Shown piece by piece: positions 6,666 to 17,346 of a stretch of 64,000 bases of DNA. Positions within the stretch are counted from its first letter, which is position 1. Each line of letters starts with the position of its first letter. The position numbers and the translations under genes are program-made. The DNA comes from Bacteroides faecium (GTDB lineage: Bacteria; Bacteroidota; Bacteroidia; Bacteroidales; Bacteroidaceae), in the NCBI RefSeq assembly GCF_012113595.1, contig NZ_CP050831.1, positions 3,534,001 to 3,598,000 of the forward strand, given 5' to 3'. The notes below the pieces were generated by a model that worked only from the letters and a program-made list of their open reading frames with translations, was not told where the DNA came from and searched no databases.

Positions 6666-8510
6666 ATGAATTCTCCATTTGGTAAAATAGAGTGGAATAA
6701 ATATGAGGCATCACTGTTGATTGAAGCATATAAGAATGTGGAGGCTGGTGATATTACCCGTGAAAATGCGATTTCTAAGCTGTCAATACGACTTAGAAAT
6801 CGTATGCTTATTCATGGTATTTCTATCGGAGAAACTTATAGGAATACTAATGGTATCAATTTGCAAATGTCTGCCATTGAATATTGCCTAACGAATGGGG
6901 AAAAAGGTTGTATAAAACCAAGTCAGCTTTTTAGGGATATGGTTTTGATGTACGTTACAGATGAAGATAAGTTTAAAGCTATTTTAATTGAAGCGAAAGA
7001 AATGTATCCAGAACCCATAAAGGAATATTCTTATCAAGAACATGAATGTGTGTCAAATATTTTAAGAGAATCTAACGTGGAACATTATCGATATTTGCCT
7101 CGTTTTCGAATAATACTCTCTCAAAGATTTTCTAAAGGGTTTAGATTAAACTCCATTATTGCTACTAAGCAATTCAATCGATATTATGAGGAGTTGTTTG
7201 GTGAGGAGTTGCTAATTGATAATGAAGAGCTAAATGCGACAATTTCCAGCTGTGGTTTAGTTTTGGATGATAAACTTTATTTGCATAATTATTTGTTGGA
7301 CGATACTCTAAAAATGAGGCTTGAAGTTTATATTAAGGAAGTGTTTACTGAGCCTAATAGATATATTTTCTATGAAGTTTTATTTAATGAGTTTTATGCC
7401 GAATTACTTGATAGTCGTATCGCAGACAAAGAGATGTTTGCAGCGTATTTGCGTTATTGTTATGATGATAAGTGGTATTTTAATTCTCATTATTTTGCAA
7501 ACATAGAAAATGTCAAAATTGATTCTGATGAAATTGTTGTGAATTATATTTTAGAACAATGTGCAGTGGTTTCTGAAGATGATGCCATAGCAGCCATTAG
7601 TTATTTGCCAGAAGACTGGGTTCGTCAAAGTTTTAACAGAAACAATACAGTGCTCATAACAAATGGGCGTGGTTTACGTTTCCATATTGATATATTTGTC
7701 ATTACTTCTGATGAATTAAATAGAATTATCCAAATCATAGCTTTGGGCATCTCAAAATTTGGTTTCATTGGAGCAGACGAATTGATGGACGATTTAAAGA
7801 AACAAGTTCCTTCAGTCATTGAGAATAATAGTACAATTTCGGAGCTTGGCATTCGAAATGCTCTGGCACTTAAATTGAGTGGCCAATTTTCATTCAATAG
7901 ATCGGTGATTAGTAATATTGGTGAAAATATAAGTGCTGTTGACGCTTTACTTACTTTTGCAAGGTCTCATGATAAGTATTCATTGGCGGAGATTGACCAA
8001 TTGGCTTCTACTCTTGGTACTGTTTTGAACTATCACTTAGAAAGCATCTCTAAATATAGTTGTCGGCTGGATAACAACAACTTTATTTCTAACAGGCTTG
8101 TTGAGTTTGATTGCGATAAGATTGATGATGCCTTATCACTTTGTTGTGATGGAGATTTTATGCCTTTGAAAGACATTACAAACTTTGCATCATTCCCACC
8201 GTGTGGTCATGTGTGGAATCTGCGTTTATTAGAGAGCTTTTTGTTAATTGGTAGCAAAATGTTCAAGTTGTTGTATGGAGGCTATTTGAATAAAAATAAT
8301 ATAAGCGGAACGGTTGTAAAATGTAATTCGCAATTCAAGTCATTTGATGATGTTGTGATTTATGCTTTGGCAACTTCGGAAATAAGATTAACTAAGAATG
8401 ACGCGTTAGATTTTTTAGCTAATGAAGGATATATAGTCCAACGTAGATTTGCCACGATTGACAATCTGCTTATTAAAGCTAACGAACTTCGCAATAAATT
8501 AAAGGATTAA
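6666..8510 (+). CDS. Unknown 614-aa protein, first gene of the type 4 BREX operon
   Basis: I do not recognise a named family. The N-terminal ~100 residues (EWNKYEASLLIEAY, then LSIRLRNRMLIHG, NGINLQMSAIEY) resemble a helical domain seen at the front of several defence-associated proteins. The rest is helix-rich and Asn/Asp/Leu-rich, with no visible ATPase, nuclease or methylase motif and no membrane segment. It starts nine bases after the regulator remnant, and only four bases separate its stop from brxP, so it is almost certainly co-expressed with the BREX genes. It may be a specificity or substrate-recognition subunit taking the place of the missing PglX, but that is only an inference from position. 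Confidence 0.8.
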   Translation: MNSPFGKIEWNKYEASLLIEAYKNVEAGDITRENAISKLSIRLRNRMLIHGISIGETYRNTNGINLQMSAIEYCLTNGEKGCIKPSQLFRDMVLMYVTDEDKFKAILIEAKEMYPEPIKEYSYQEHECVSNILRESNVEHYRYLPRFRIILSQRFSKGFRLNSIIATKQFNRYYEELFGEELLIDNEELNATISSCGLVLDDKLYLHNYLLDDTLKMRLEVYIKEVFTEPNRYIFYEVLFNEFYAELLDSRIADKEMFAAYLRYCYDDKWYFNSHYFANIENVKIDSDEIVVNYILEQCAVVSEDDAIAAISYLPEDWVRQSFNRNNTVLITNGRGLRFHIDIFVITSDELNRIIQIIALGISKFGFIGADELMDDLKKQVPSVIENNSTISELGIRNALALKLSGQFSFNRSVISNIGENISAVDALLTFARSHDKYSLAEIDQLASTLGTVLNYHLESISKYSCRLDNNNFISNRLVEFDCDKIDDALSLCCDGDFMPLKDITNFASFPPCGHVWNLRLLESFLLIGSKMFKLLYGGYLNKNNISGTVVKCNSQFKSFDDVVIYALATSEIRLTKNDALDFLANEGYIVQRRFATIDNLLIKANELRNKLKD

Positions 8511-8514
8511 CGAA

Positions 8515-10845
8515 ATGTACGCATATACCTGGGATCCTGAAACGGGAGGATTACTCCTAAATAGCTCACCTTTGCAATTTAGCAAGGAACCTCGTCCTGT
8601 TTATTATCAAGAACTTGATATACTTGGTTTTGATAAATTTTGGGAGTATGAAAAAGATGACTCAAGACCATATATGTGGGCAGAGGCTAATAACTATATA
8701 TATCGTGGTAGATTAGTGGCGATCGCAAAAGGGGGGTCGCTATGTGCAAAGCCAGAAATCAAAATCATCGAAGCTCCTGAAATTGAAGGTAAGGCTTTGC
8801 GACAGGTTGATATCAGGTTAATGGTTAAGAAGAATGAGGATATCTTGAGTGCTCTGACCCAATTAACTATAAAGCAGATATACGGTTATTATCAAAAATA
8901 TCTAAAAAGGAATGTAGATGTTTTTTATGTAGCCTTTAGTGGAGGAAAAGATAGTATTGTGACTTTGGATCTTGTTCAAAAGGCATTGCCGCATAATGCG
9001 TTCAAGGTTCTTTTTGGAGATACTAATATGGAATTCCCAGACACATACCGAACTGTCGATCATATAGAGAAATGGTGCGCTGATGCTCATATCTCGTTTA
9101 TAAGAGCAAAATCCTCACTTGAAACCTCATTTACTTGGTCAAAATTTGGACCGCCAGCAACTGTCAATAGATGGTGTTGCGGCGTTCATAAAACTGCGCC
9201 ACAAATTATTACACTGAGGAAGCTTACTGGGAAGAACGACTTTACTGGGATGGCCTTTATCGGGGTGAGGGCAAGCGAAAGTGTTGCTCGAAGCAATTAT
9301 GATTATATTAGCTTAGGAGAAAAGCATAAAGGGCAATATAGCTGTAATCCTATATTAGATTGGAATTCTGCAGAATTGTATGCTTATATTTTTGCTGAGA
9401 ACTTATATATAAATGAGGCATACAAAAAAGGTAATCGAAGAGCTGGATGTTTAATGTGTCCACGTGCGGCAGAACGGAGTGATTATTATAGTCGAATCAA
9501 CTATCCCTCAGAATTTAATAGTCTTTTGGAGTTAGTAGAACAAGGGTATGCTGGGCATTTTGCTACTGAGGCCTCATTGAACCAATTTATAGTAAATGGT
9601 GGATGGAAGGCTCGTAAGAATGGTAGAGACTTAAACATTGAAGCAAATTATAACGAGTTTGAGAGTCGTGGATACATAACAATAGTAGTAAATCATCCGA
9701 CAACGGATTGGAAACAATGGATAAAAACCATTGGTATTTTACAGAACGAACAATCACCATTTAGAATTGACTTTCGGGGTGAGATATATACTTTTGAAGT
9801 TGATGAACATCAGGACGCTACGTTAAAAGTACAAGTTGATGTAAAATTGGCGAAAGCTGCTCCCAACTTTGTAAAGTTGTTGAAGAATGTATTTCGTAAA
9901 ACAGCATCTTGTGTGCAGTGTCGAGTATGTGAAGCTGATTGTCACCATGGCGCTCTTCACATGGGAAATGGAACTGTTTACATTGATGATACATGCCATC
10001 ATTGCTCTATGTGCCATAAAGTAGAGAAAGGATGTTTAGTTTATAAATCATTAGAAAGACCTAAAGGAATATCAAAGATGAATACAAAAAACAAAAGTTT
10101 GAACTGTTATTCACATCATGCCCCTAAAATGGACTGGTTTAATCAGTTCTTTAAGTACAAAGAAGATTTTGCCAATAAACATTCTCTGGGTACAAATATG
10201 TATGACTTTTTCAAACGTTTTCTTAAAGATGCTGAATTGTTTAGTAACAATACAATCGGCAAAACTACCACTATTATTGACAAGATGGGCCTGGAAAACG
10301 AATCGAGTTGGGCTTTAATGTTATCAAACCTTGTTTATACACCCCAATTTAATTGGTTAACAAGGAGAGTTGATATTAATGAATTGTCTTCAAAGGAGTA
10401 TATTATCTCATTGTTAGTTGATGATGGTGCAAAAGAATCGTGGGTGGCAGATATTTGGAGTTCATTTACCCGAATCTCAGAATTACCGTTTTCAAGTGTT
10501 GGTTTTGGTAGGATGAATTACGAGGGGAAAAAAGCCGTTTCACTAGTTCGTACCCCTTGGGTAGCTCCTGATCCGAAAGTACTGCTTTATTCTCTTTATA
10601 AGTTTGCTGAAGCTTGTGGTGGATACTATCAATTTACATTATCGCGCTTGTATGATGAAAATATTGATAGCGATGGCGTGAGTCCAGTGTGTATTTTTGG
10701 CATCGAAGAGGAAAAGATGAAGCAGTTGCTAACTGGTTTGTCTACAAACTATAACAGCTACATTAATGCTGCATTTACACTCGACCTTGATAATATTACT
10801 CTGAAAGAAGATAAGACTTCGCAAGATGTTCTTGACCTATTTTAA
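8515..10845 (+). CDS. brxP: BrxP: PAPS-reductase/PP-loop protein of type 4 BREX, with Fe-S motifs
   Basis: A 776-residue protein. After an N-terminal extension it has the PP-loop SGGKDS (residues 142-147), WCCGVHK (Cys221, Cys222) and GCLMCP (Cys312, Cys315), as in PAPS-reductase-like enzymes including DndC. Two ferredoxin-like cysteine sets follow: 466-469-472-476 and 494-497-500-507, spaced for 4Fe-4S clusters. The ~250 C-terminal residues have no motif I recognise. In type 4 BREX this gene stands where other types have the PglX methylase. Homology to DndC/SspD suggests activation of DNA for sulfur insertion, using sulfur from the desulfurase at the operon end; that is inference. It is packed between the 614-aa gene (4 bp) and brxC (12 bp). 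Confidence 0.88.
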   Translation: MYAYTWDPETGGLLLNSSPLQFSKEPRPVYYQELDILGFDKFWEYEKDDSRPYMWAEANNYIYRGRLVAIAKGGSLCAKPEIKIIEAPEIEGKALRQVDIRLMVKKNEDILSALTQLTIKQIYGYYQKYLKRNVDVFYVAFSGGKDSIVTLDLVQKALPHNAFKVLFGDTNMEFPDTYRTVDHIEKWCADAHISFIRAKSSLETSFTWSKFGPPATVNRWCCGVHKTAPQIITLRKLTGKNDFTGMAFIGVRASESVARSNYDYISLGEKHKGQYSCNPILDWNSAELYAYIFAENLYINEAYKKGNRRAGCLMCPRAAERSDYYSRINYPSEFNSLLELVEQGYAGHFATEASLNQFIVNGGWKARKNGRDLNIEANYNEFESRGYITIVVNHPTTDWKQWIKTIGILQNEQSPFRIDFRGEIYTFEVDEHQDATLKVQVDVKLAKAAPNFVKLLKNVFRKTASCVQCRVCEADCHHGALHMGNGTVYIDDTCHHCSMCHKVEKGCLVYKSLERPKGISKMNTKNKSLNCYSHHAPKMDWFNQFFKYKEDFANKHSLGTNMYDFFKRFLKDAELFSNNTIGKTTTIIDKMGLENESSWALMLSNLVYTPQFNWLTRRVDINELSSKEYIISLLVDDGAKESWVADIWSSFTRISELPFSSVGFGRMNYEGKKAVSLVRTPWVAPDPKVLLYSLYKFAEACGGYYQFTLSRLYDENIDSDGVSPVCIFGIEEEKMKQLLTGLSTNYNSYINAAFTLDLDNITLKEDKTSQDVLDLF

Positions 10846-10857
10846 ACATAAAATGAC

Positions 10858-13800
10858 ATGGATTCATATCGTAAATACTTTGATATAGACCCGGAATTTT
10901 TTCCAGCCGTCAACAACGACTTAATAAAGAAAGATCCAGACTTGTGGAAGAAGTTCTATCCACACGATACGTTTATTGGATTGTTAAAACAAGCACTTAG
11001 TGTCATTGAGCGTAAACAGAAACTTAATATATGGGTTGAAGGGGCCTATGGTACAGGAAAATCCCATGCTGTATTAACGCTGAAACGTTTATTGGATGCA
11101 ACTGAGGAGGAAACTAATGCATATTTCCGTGAGTTTAATCTTGACGATGATTTGCGTAAAAAATTTATTGCTGCAAAAAGTAGCGGGAAGATTATTACAG
11201 TACATCGGTATGGTTCTTCGTCCATTCATAGTGACAATGACCTCTTTCTTGTGATGCAAGAAAGTATTGAAGCCGCACTTAAAGCTGAGGGCATAACCAA
11301 TGCTGGAGCAGGAGCGTTAAGAACGGGAATTATCAATTATCTTTCTAACGAAGAAAATAAACGGAGTTTTGAAGTTTTTGTAAAAGGGAGTTATTGTGAA
11401 CTGTTTAACGATGAGTCGGTTGATGATATTATTGACCATTTGAGTAAATATACTGAGCAGGCATTGCAAACTTTGATGAACAAAATATTTAAGGTTGCTA
11501 ATGAAAAGCAAATTAAGGCTTTCTCGATTGACGATGCTTTGATGTGTGATTGGATTAGTGAGGTAATCAAAGTAAACAAGCTGAAGGCGATCATATTTAT
11601 TTGGGATGAGTTCACTGAATATTTCAGTAATAATATTCATCGTCTTACTGGTTTTCAACATGTTCTAGATTTAAGTCAGTTAGAACCATTCTGTTTTATT
11701 CCAGTTACTCATAGAAGCGAAGCAGGGTTAAGTGATGACGATACTGATAAGAAGAAGATAAAAGACCGCTTCATATCACCAACTTGTATCATTCAACTCC
11801 CCGAAAATATGGCTTTCCAATTAATGGGCAAGGCTATGCAAAAAAAAGATGATCCAATTGTTAAGGCAGATTGGGATGACATTCTTATGGAGCTAGAGAC
11901 TCGCACTCATGAATCACGAGAACGGATTAAGAAATATGCTAAAATTAATGATGATGAATTGAAGGGTATCCTGCCAATTCATCCATATTCTGCTTGCGTT
12001 TTAAAACATATCTCTGCATCATTTGCATCTAACCAACGCAGTATGTTCGACTTTATCAAAAACAATGGTAGTGATGAACAATTCGGTTTCCAATGGTTCA
12101 TTGATACTATTGGACCGCTTGATAGTGAAAATCCATTCTTGACTATTGATATGCTATGGGGATACTTTTATGATAAAGGGAAGAATGATCTTGCGCAAAA
12201 TATTCGTCAGATTTTAGACCGTTTCAGTAATTTGTCTAATCAGCTTGACAACGAGGAGAGAAAAGTTTTGAAAACGATCCTTATGTTTCAAGCACTGTCG
12301 CAAAATGCTGGTGATGCAGTAGAAATTTTCCTTCCGGATGAAAGAAATCTAAATCTTGCTTTTGAAGGTACAGATTTGGACGATGGGCAGGCTGTTAAAT
12401 GTGCGGAAAAGTTGATTCGCGATAAGGTTATTTATAAAAAGAACCTTAAAGACGGAAAATCTCTTTACTCTGTTTTAACTGGAGAAATGGATGTTGCTCA
12501 AATAGAAAAGAAAAAGGATGAATTCAGAAACCGTACAACATCCACGCTAATTAAGGAGGGAGGATTAAATCAGGCGATAGAACTTCCACATGACTTAGTT
12601 CGCCGATTTAAGGTTGAGTATGCTGGGATTACAGATTTTGACCAAATAGCAAGAAAGTCTGTAAACTATGCAAGAGAAGATCGTCTGCATTTCTATGTTG
12701 TCGTAGGACTTTCAAAGGATGTTGGTGAGAGTGCTGCTATGACAAAGAAAATCAAATCAGCCATGGATATATATGCCGATAGTGGAGTTATTTTTATAGA
12801 CTGTGGTAAAACGCCGTTGGGAAAAGACATGTTTGAGCAATGGGTGGAAAATATAGCTACATCAACATATTATATTGGTAAAGATAATAGTGAGTCTACT
12901 ACCTATAACAATTATGCAAGAGAGATTTTACAGAAGTGGAGATTGGTTATTAAGCAAGGTCAGTTTGTGCTCTTTACGCAAAGTTATCCAACTGGGCTAA
13001 ACGTGAATAGTATTGATTGTCTACATCAGGAATTTAAAAATGTCAATGGTAAGCGATTTCCATTATCGTTGGAACATAACTTCAAATCAATTTCCAATTG
13101 GTGGGATGCTAACAGCCTGCAGGTTGGTATTGAATGCGGTGCAACTAAGGTTATCAAGGGTACATACAACAATAAGAATGCTAATCTAGGAGTCGCATTA
13201 GGCAATGCTTGGAAGGAAGAACATTATTGGATAAGCCATCCATCAGAACCAATATCTCGTATAAAATCTGATCTTGATAGGATGATTGAAGACGAGCTTA
13301 AAGATAATGGACGTATATCAATTAAACGAATATATGAATTTCTAACTGAAGAGCCTTACGGTTTCATGCCATGCAATATGACAGCTTTCTTTATTGGTTT
13401 TCTTCTCAAAGAATATGTTGCAAACAAATACTCATGGAGCGATGGTTTGTCGAGTGACGAACTTTCCCTAAATAAATTAAAAGAAATGGTTGATGAAGTT
13501 ATCAAGCAAGCTATAACACCAAATAGTCGCTACCGTGATAAATTCATTGTTACGATGACTTCTGAAGAAAAAGCTTTTATTGAAGGAACTTCTTTGGCCT
13601 TTGATATTTCCAGAATCAACTGTTCATCTGTAGAGAGTGCTCGCGATCGTGTGAGAATCAAAATGAAAGATAGTTTGTACTTCCCAATTTGGACTTTAAA
13701 CGAAATTCTTGATGAAGAGTCGAAGCAAACACGTACGGATATTATTCAGGAATTGATTCAAGGTTATCAAGACTTGGCAAATAATATGTCGGGTAACAAG

Positions 13801-15036
13801 ACTGACAGTGATATTGCGTTAAGTATTGGTAAAATATATTGCTTATATCCTCATGCAGCACAGGACTTACATAATCTTCTTACTCATGAAAAATGTAAGC
13901 GTGGTATGATTAGATATTTGGATAAATATAAAGATGGAGAGTTACCGCTTATTGCTAAACAAATCGATGATAAAGGACAGTATATTAATGAACTGAAACT
14001 GAAAATTGATGCAGGAGAAGCTAATTGGGTTTGGAAACGTCAAACTACTGATGCGCAGATTGATGCTGTTATATTAGAGTATAACATCATTCTTGAAACG
14101 GGCAAACTGCTTGGTAACCTGTCTCAATTCAAGGCAACTATTGCTGCATGGAATGAGAAGTGCGGTAATCTGCGTTTGTCTTATGAAACGATAAAGAATG
14201 ATGTTAGTGACATTGCACCTTTCTTAAGCATGCTTCGTGATATTAAAAGCCAGGGCGAACTTCAAGAGAGTAAAAAGCAGGTGTTTTTGGATATGTTACG
14301 TGGTTATGGTGCACAGTTTAATGCTTTTTATCAAGGTCAATTGGATGTCTTTAAGAAGTCGTGTAATTTCTATCTTCAAAATTTGAGTGAAACTGACAAA
14401 GAAAAAGTTTTCAAAAAAATTTCGGGAAGTTGTTTCACAATGGATAATGCTTCTTACTGTAAGAAGGTTGAAGACCTTGTCGCTGAATACAAGAAAGAAT
14501 TAGGATCAATTCAACTTAAAGAGCTTTGGAAAGAAAAGACTGGTACAGACTCTCCTTTAGCTTGGAGTCGCAGGTATAAAATGCCGATTCTTATAATGGT
14601 TGCTAATGATGATACGCAAGTGTGCCGTTCAGTTTTTGATATTGTAAATTCTTCAAATCCAAGTGATAAGGATATCGAGAAGGCTTTGAATTACTTAGAG
14701 AAATTTAAATATTGGGATATCTTCAATGACTCTAATCAACGAGATGCTAAATTTAAGTCAATAATACTTAGTGACAAAGCATTGATGCTCACTGATATTA
14801 ATGAGGTAAAAGACTACCTTGTAGGTCATTGTTCTGACGAACCGTATTATTGGATGAGTTCTGGTATAGTGCAAAAAGTTATTGAGCAATTTGCTCAGTC
14901 GAGATATAACTCCGTAGGTTACGCCACTGCAATTCAAAAAATAGACTCAATGAATGCAGATGATGTAAAAAGATATCTAAAAGAGCTTATAAGGAATAAT
15001 ATGAGTGTGGGTATTCAAATAATTAAGAATAATTAA
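10858..15036 (+). CDS. brxC: BrxC-like large P-loop ATPase
   Basis: A 1,392-residue protein, slightly longer than usual for BrxC/PglY (about 1,200). The P-loop is GAYGTGKS (residues 62-69). A Walker B-like strand, AIIFIWDEF, has its acidic pair at Asp250/Glu251. The remainder is long and helical, including coiled-coil-prone stretches near residues 1050-1200. BrxC is the largest core subunit of all BREX systems and is needed for both protection and phage exclusion. It lies 12 bases after brxP and 15 bases before pglZ. The ATG at 10858 gives the expected start; another ATG at 10853 is in a different frame. Assignment rests on motif, size and position. Confidence 0.88.
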   Translation: MDSYRKYFDIDPEFFPAVNNDLIKKDPDLWKKFYPHDTFIGLLKQALSVIERKQKLNIWVEGAYGTGKSHAVLTLKRLLDATEEETNAYFREFNLDDDLRKKFIAAKSSGKIITVHRYGSSSIHSDNDLFLVMQESIEAALKAEGITNAGAGALRTGIINYLSNEENKRSFEVFVKGSYCELFNDESVDDIIDHLSKYTEQALQTLMNKIFKVANEKQIKAFSIDDALMCDWISEVIKVNKLKAIIFIWDEFTEYFSNNIHRLTGFQHVLDLSQLEPFCFIPVTHRSEAGLSDDDTDKKKIKDRFISPTCIIQLPENMAFQLMGKAMQKKDDPIVKADWDDILMELETRTHESRERIKKYAKINDDELKGILPIHPYSACVLKHISASFASNQRSMFDFIKNNGSDEQFGFQWFIDTIGPLDSENPFLTIDMLWGYFYDKGKNDLAQNIRQILDRFSNLSNQLDNEERKVLKTILMFQALSQNAGDAVEIFLPDERNLNLAFEGTDLDDGQAVKCAEKLIRDKVIYKKNLKDGKSLYSVLTGEMDVAQIEKKKDEFRNRTTSTLIKEGGLNQAIELPHDLVRRFKVEYAGITDFDQIARKSVNYAREDRLHFYVVVGLSKDVGESAAMTKKIKSAMDIYADSGVIFIDCGKTPLGKDMFEQWVENIATSTYYIGKDNSESTTYNNYAREILQKWRLVIKQGQFVLFTQSYPTGLNVNSIDCLHQEFKNVNGKRFPLSLEHNFKSISNWWDANSLQVGIECGATKVIKGTYNNKNANLGVALGNAWKEEHYWISHPSEPISRIKSDLDRMIEDELKDNGRISIKRIYEFLTEEPYGFMPCNMTAFFIGFLLKEYVANKYSWSDGLSSDELSLNKLKEMVDEVIKQAITPNSRYRDKFIVTMTSEEKAFIEGTSLAFDISRINCSSVESARDRVRIKMKDSLYFPIWTLNEILDEESKQTRTDIIQELIQGYQDLANNMSGNKTDSDIALSIGKIYCLYPHAAQDLHNLLTHEKCKRGMIRYLDKYKDGELPLIAKQIDDKGQYINELKLKIDAGEANWVWKRQTTDAQIDAVILEYNIILETGKLLGNLSQFKATIAAWNEKCGNLRLSYETIKNDVSDIAPFLSMLRDIKSQGELQESKKQVFLDMLRGYGAQFNAFYQGQLDVFKKSCNFYLQNLSETDKEKVFKKISGSCFTMDNASYCKKVEDLVAEYKKELGSIQLKELWKEKTGTDSPLAWSRRYKMPILIMVANDDTQVCRSVFDIVNSSNPSDKDIEKALNYLEKFKYWDIFNDSNQRDAKFKSIILSDKALMLTDINEVKDYLVGHCSDEPYYWMSSGIVQKVIEQFAQSRYNSVGYATAIQKIDSMNADDVKRYLKELIRNNMSVGIQIIKNN

Positions 15037-15051
15037 ATTTCAAGATTGCGT

Positions 15052-17337
15052 ATGGATATAAATTATGTACAACAAAAAATTGATAAGTATCTTAGTTCGG
15101 ACAAGAACTTACCAATCATTGTGGATGTGCCTAATTCACATACTCTAATCCATCTCATGGATCATTATGAAGTTGGAAATAATAAGTTCATACACGTTGG
15201 TAATCCTTTATATTGCAAGAACGACTCCCTGCCTCAGATTGAGAAAATACAAAATGAGGTGATAAGTTCTAATGATGTTTTATTCCTTGAGGGGCTTTCT
15301 CCATTCCTGCTATTGCAAGGTGAAGTTGTTGTGAAGAATATTTTGCGGTCTATGCTGGAAGTACAATGTGGCAACAAATTGATAATCTTTACAAGTGGCT
15401 GTGCGAAGTATCTAGAGAAATTTGATAAGCGTTTATTTGATTCGGGGCGTATATATCAAATTAGTGGTGATGTTGAACCTCTGCCTAAATTGATCTTCAT
15501 TGCTAAAAATCTTCCAAAGCCTGTAATATATTTAGATGGGATAAACGCTCTTTATAAAATGGGAAGAATTCTTGAAGGCGGTGCAACGGAAATTTGTTTA
15601 ATGACAAATAAGTCAAAAAATGATTATCCAAATTCTGTATTTGAGATACATGAATACTCTTCAGATTATCAAGTGCTTGTTTCGGCAGAACCTGATTTAT
15701 CTACAATAGATAAAAAAATAGGATCAGAAGAGAACTGGAAAGAACTTCGATTGACAATTGAACGCAACGGTAGCTGGATTAAATTTGTGGAAAATGAATT
15801 TGGCGGATTACACAATCTTGCGTTAGCTATGGAGGGTTTCAAAGGTTTTTCTCCATTTAAGCGTTGGGCTTATTTCCTAGCATTAAGAATACATGGAGCA
15901 AAGAGCAACGATTATCTGTCAAGTGTGGTCTTGAAAGCTAAGACTTTTGATGATTTCGTTAATACTGTTTTTTGTCATATTCTTAGTTACAAACCTGAGG
16001 ATGCAAATTTTATTGCTCTATATAAGGAGAGGAGGAATTTGCTTACACAAATGCTGGAGTATACAAACGAACTGACAAACTTCTGTAAAAAAATATATGT
16101 CAAAGGAAGTGTAGCGTTACATTATTTAACCGATTTAACTATTCAAGAGAAAGAACGTACAATTGAATTAATTTGCACTTATGCGGATGTGCTTTCATTT
16201 GACAAATTGCTGCCTATCTTAGAACGGACATATAATGATTTATGGCTTTATTTACAACCATATGAATTTGAGAATGAATTATTGACGAGATATTTCAAGT
16301 TATACAGATATAGTAAACTGTCCAATTGTATTTTGCCGGAATTACGTGTTATTGTTAATCAGCAGGCCGTAGAGCGTGACTACAATATTTGGTTGAAACC
16401 ACGTTCTATTTATGTTGATGAATTACCAAAGGACTCAACAAAAGAAACATTATTCTTTGTAGATGCGCTTGGCGTTGAATTCTTGGCATATATTCAGAAT
16501 AAGTGCTACAATATGGGACTTACATTTCAAGCAGATGTTGCACGATGTGATTTACCATCAATAACGAGTGTAAACAAGTTGTTTATAAATGAATTTAAAG
16601 AGGCGGGCTGTTGTGTGAGATGCATTAGATACTTGGATGATTTAAAGCATGACGGGCAGAATCGCTATAATTATGAACAGACAAGACTGCCCATTCATTT
16701 GGTTAAAGAACTTGATATAATTAATGAAGTAATTTCTCAGATTAAGGCTATGGATGCTGATGAAGTTGCATATATGATTTCTGATCATGGTGCAAGCCGT
16801 TTGGCTGTTATTAATGAATCTGAAACAAAATGGGAAGTTTCTGAAAAAGGAAAACATTCGGGACGTTGCTGCCCGGTGTCTGATATATCAGAAAAGCCTG
16901 AGTTTGCAACGGAAGAAAACAGCTTTTGGTGTTTGGCCAACTACGATCGATTCAAAGGTGGAAGAAAAGCTTTAGTTGAAGTTCATGGCGGAGCAACGCT
17001 TGAGGAGGTCGCTGTTCCACTTATCCGCATTAATAAATCTAAAGCAACCATTAAGTGCGAGATAATGAACGACAAGCCTATACCAGTAAGTTTCAAGACA
17101 AATGCACAAATGAAGCTATATATTGGTGTTGATTCCGATAAAATTTCAATTAGTGTAAACGGATATTCTTATGAAGTTATTAAGACAAGTACCCCCTATT
17201 TATATGAAGTAGTAATGCCCGACATTAAAAAGTCGGGAAAATACAAATTTACAGTTTATCTTTCGGGTGGAATAATAGCTAAAGAGCTTACCTTTGAGAT
17301 TAAAAAAGAAGGCTCTTCTGAACGAAAATTCTTTTAA
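15052..17337 (+). CDS. pglZ: PglZ-domain protein (BREX core)
   Basis: A 761-residue protein. The C-terminal half carries the alkaline-phosphatase-like PglZ signature: FVDALGVEFL (Asp471 in DALG) and YMISDHGASRL (Asp578-His579), positioned as metal ligands. A shorter beta-rich tail follows. The N-terminal half looks like a degenerate P-loop-type or BREX-specific region without clear motifs. PglZ is the hallmark gene of BREX systems, with an as yet incompletely defined phosphatase or nuclease-like role. The ATG at 15052 is used; a TTG lies six bases earlier. The stop is nine bases before brxL. Confidence 0.9.
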   Translation: MDINYVQQKIDKYLSSDKNLPIIVDVPNSHTLIHLMDHYEVGNNKFIHVGNPLYCKNDSLPQIEKIQNEVISSNDVLFLEGLSPFLLLQGEVVVKNILRSMLEVQCGNKLIIFTSGCAKYLEKFDKRLFDSGRIYQISGDVEPLPKLIFIAKNLPKPVIYLDGINALYKMGRILEGGATEICLMTNKSKNDYPNSVFEIHEYSSDYQVLVSAEPDLSTIDKKIGSEENWKELRLTIERNGSWIKFVENEFGGLHNLALAMEGFKGFSPFKRWAYFLALRIHGAKSNDYLSSVVLKAKTFDDFVNTVFCHILSYKPEDANFIALYKERRNLLTQMLEYTNELTNFCKKIYVKGSVALHYLTDLTIQEKERTIELICTYADVLSFDKLLPILERTYNDLWLYLQPYEFENELLTRYFKLYRYSKLSNCILPELRVIVNQQAVERDYNIWLKPRSIYVDELPKDSTKETLFFVDALGVEFLAYIQNKCYNMGLTFQADVARCDLPSITSVNKLFINEFKEAGCCVRCIRYLDDLKHDGQNRYNYEQTRLPIHLVKELDIINEVISQIKAMDADEVAYMISDHGASRLAVINESETKWEVSEKGKHSGRCCPVSDISEKPEFATEENSFWCLANYDRFKGGRKALVEVHGGATLEEVAVPLIRINKSKATIKCEIMNDKPIPVSFKTNAQMKLYIGVDSDKISISVNGYSYEVIKTSTPYLYEVVMPDIKKSGKYKFTVYLSGGIIAKELTFEIKKEGSSERKFF

Positions 17338-17346
17338 CTTAACAAC

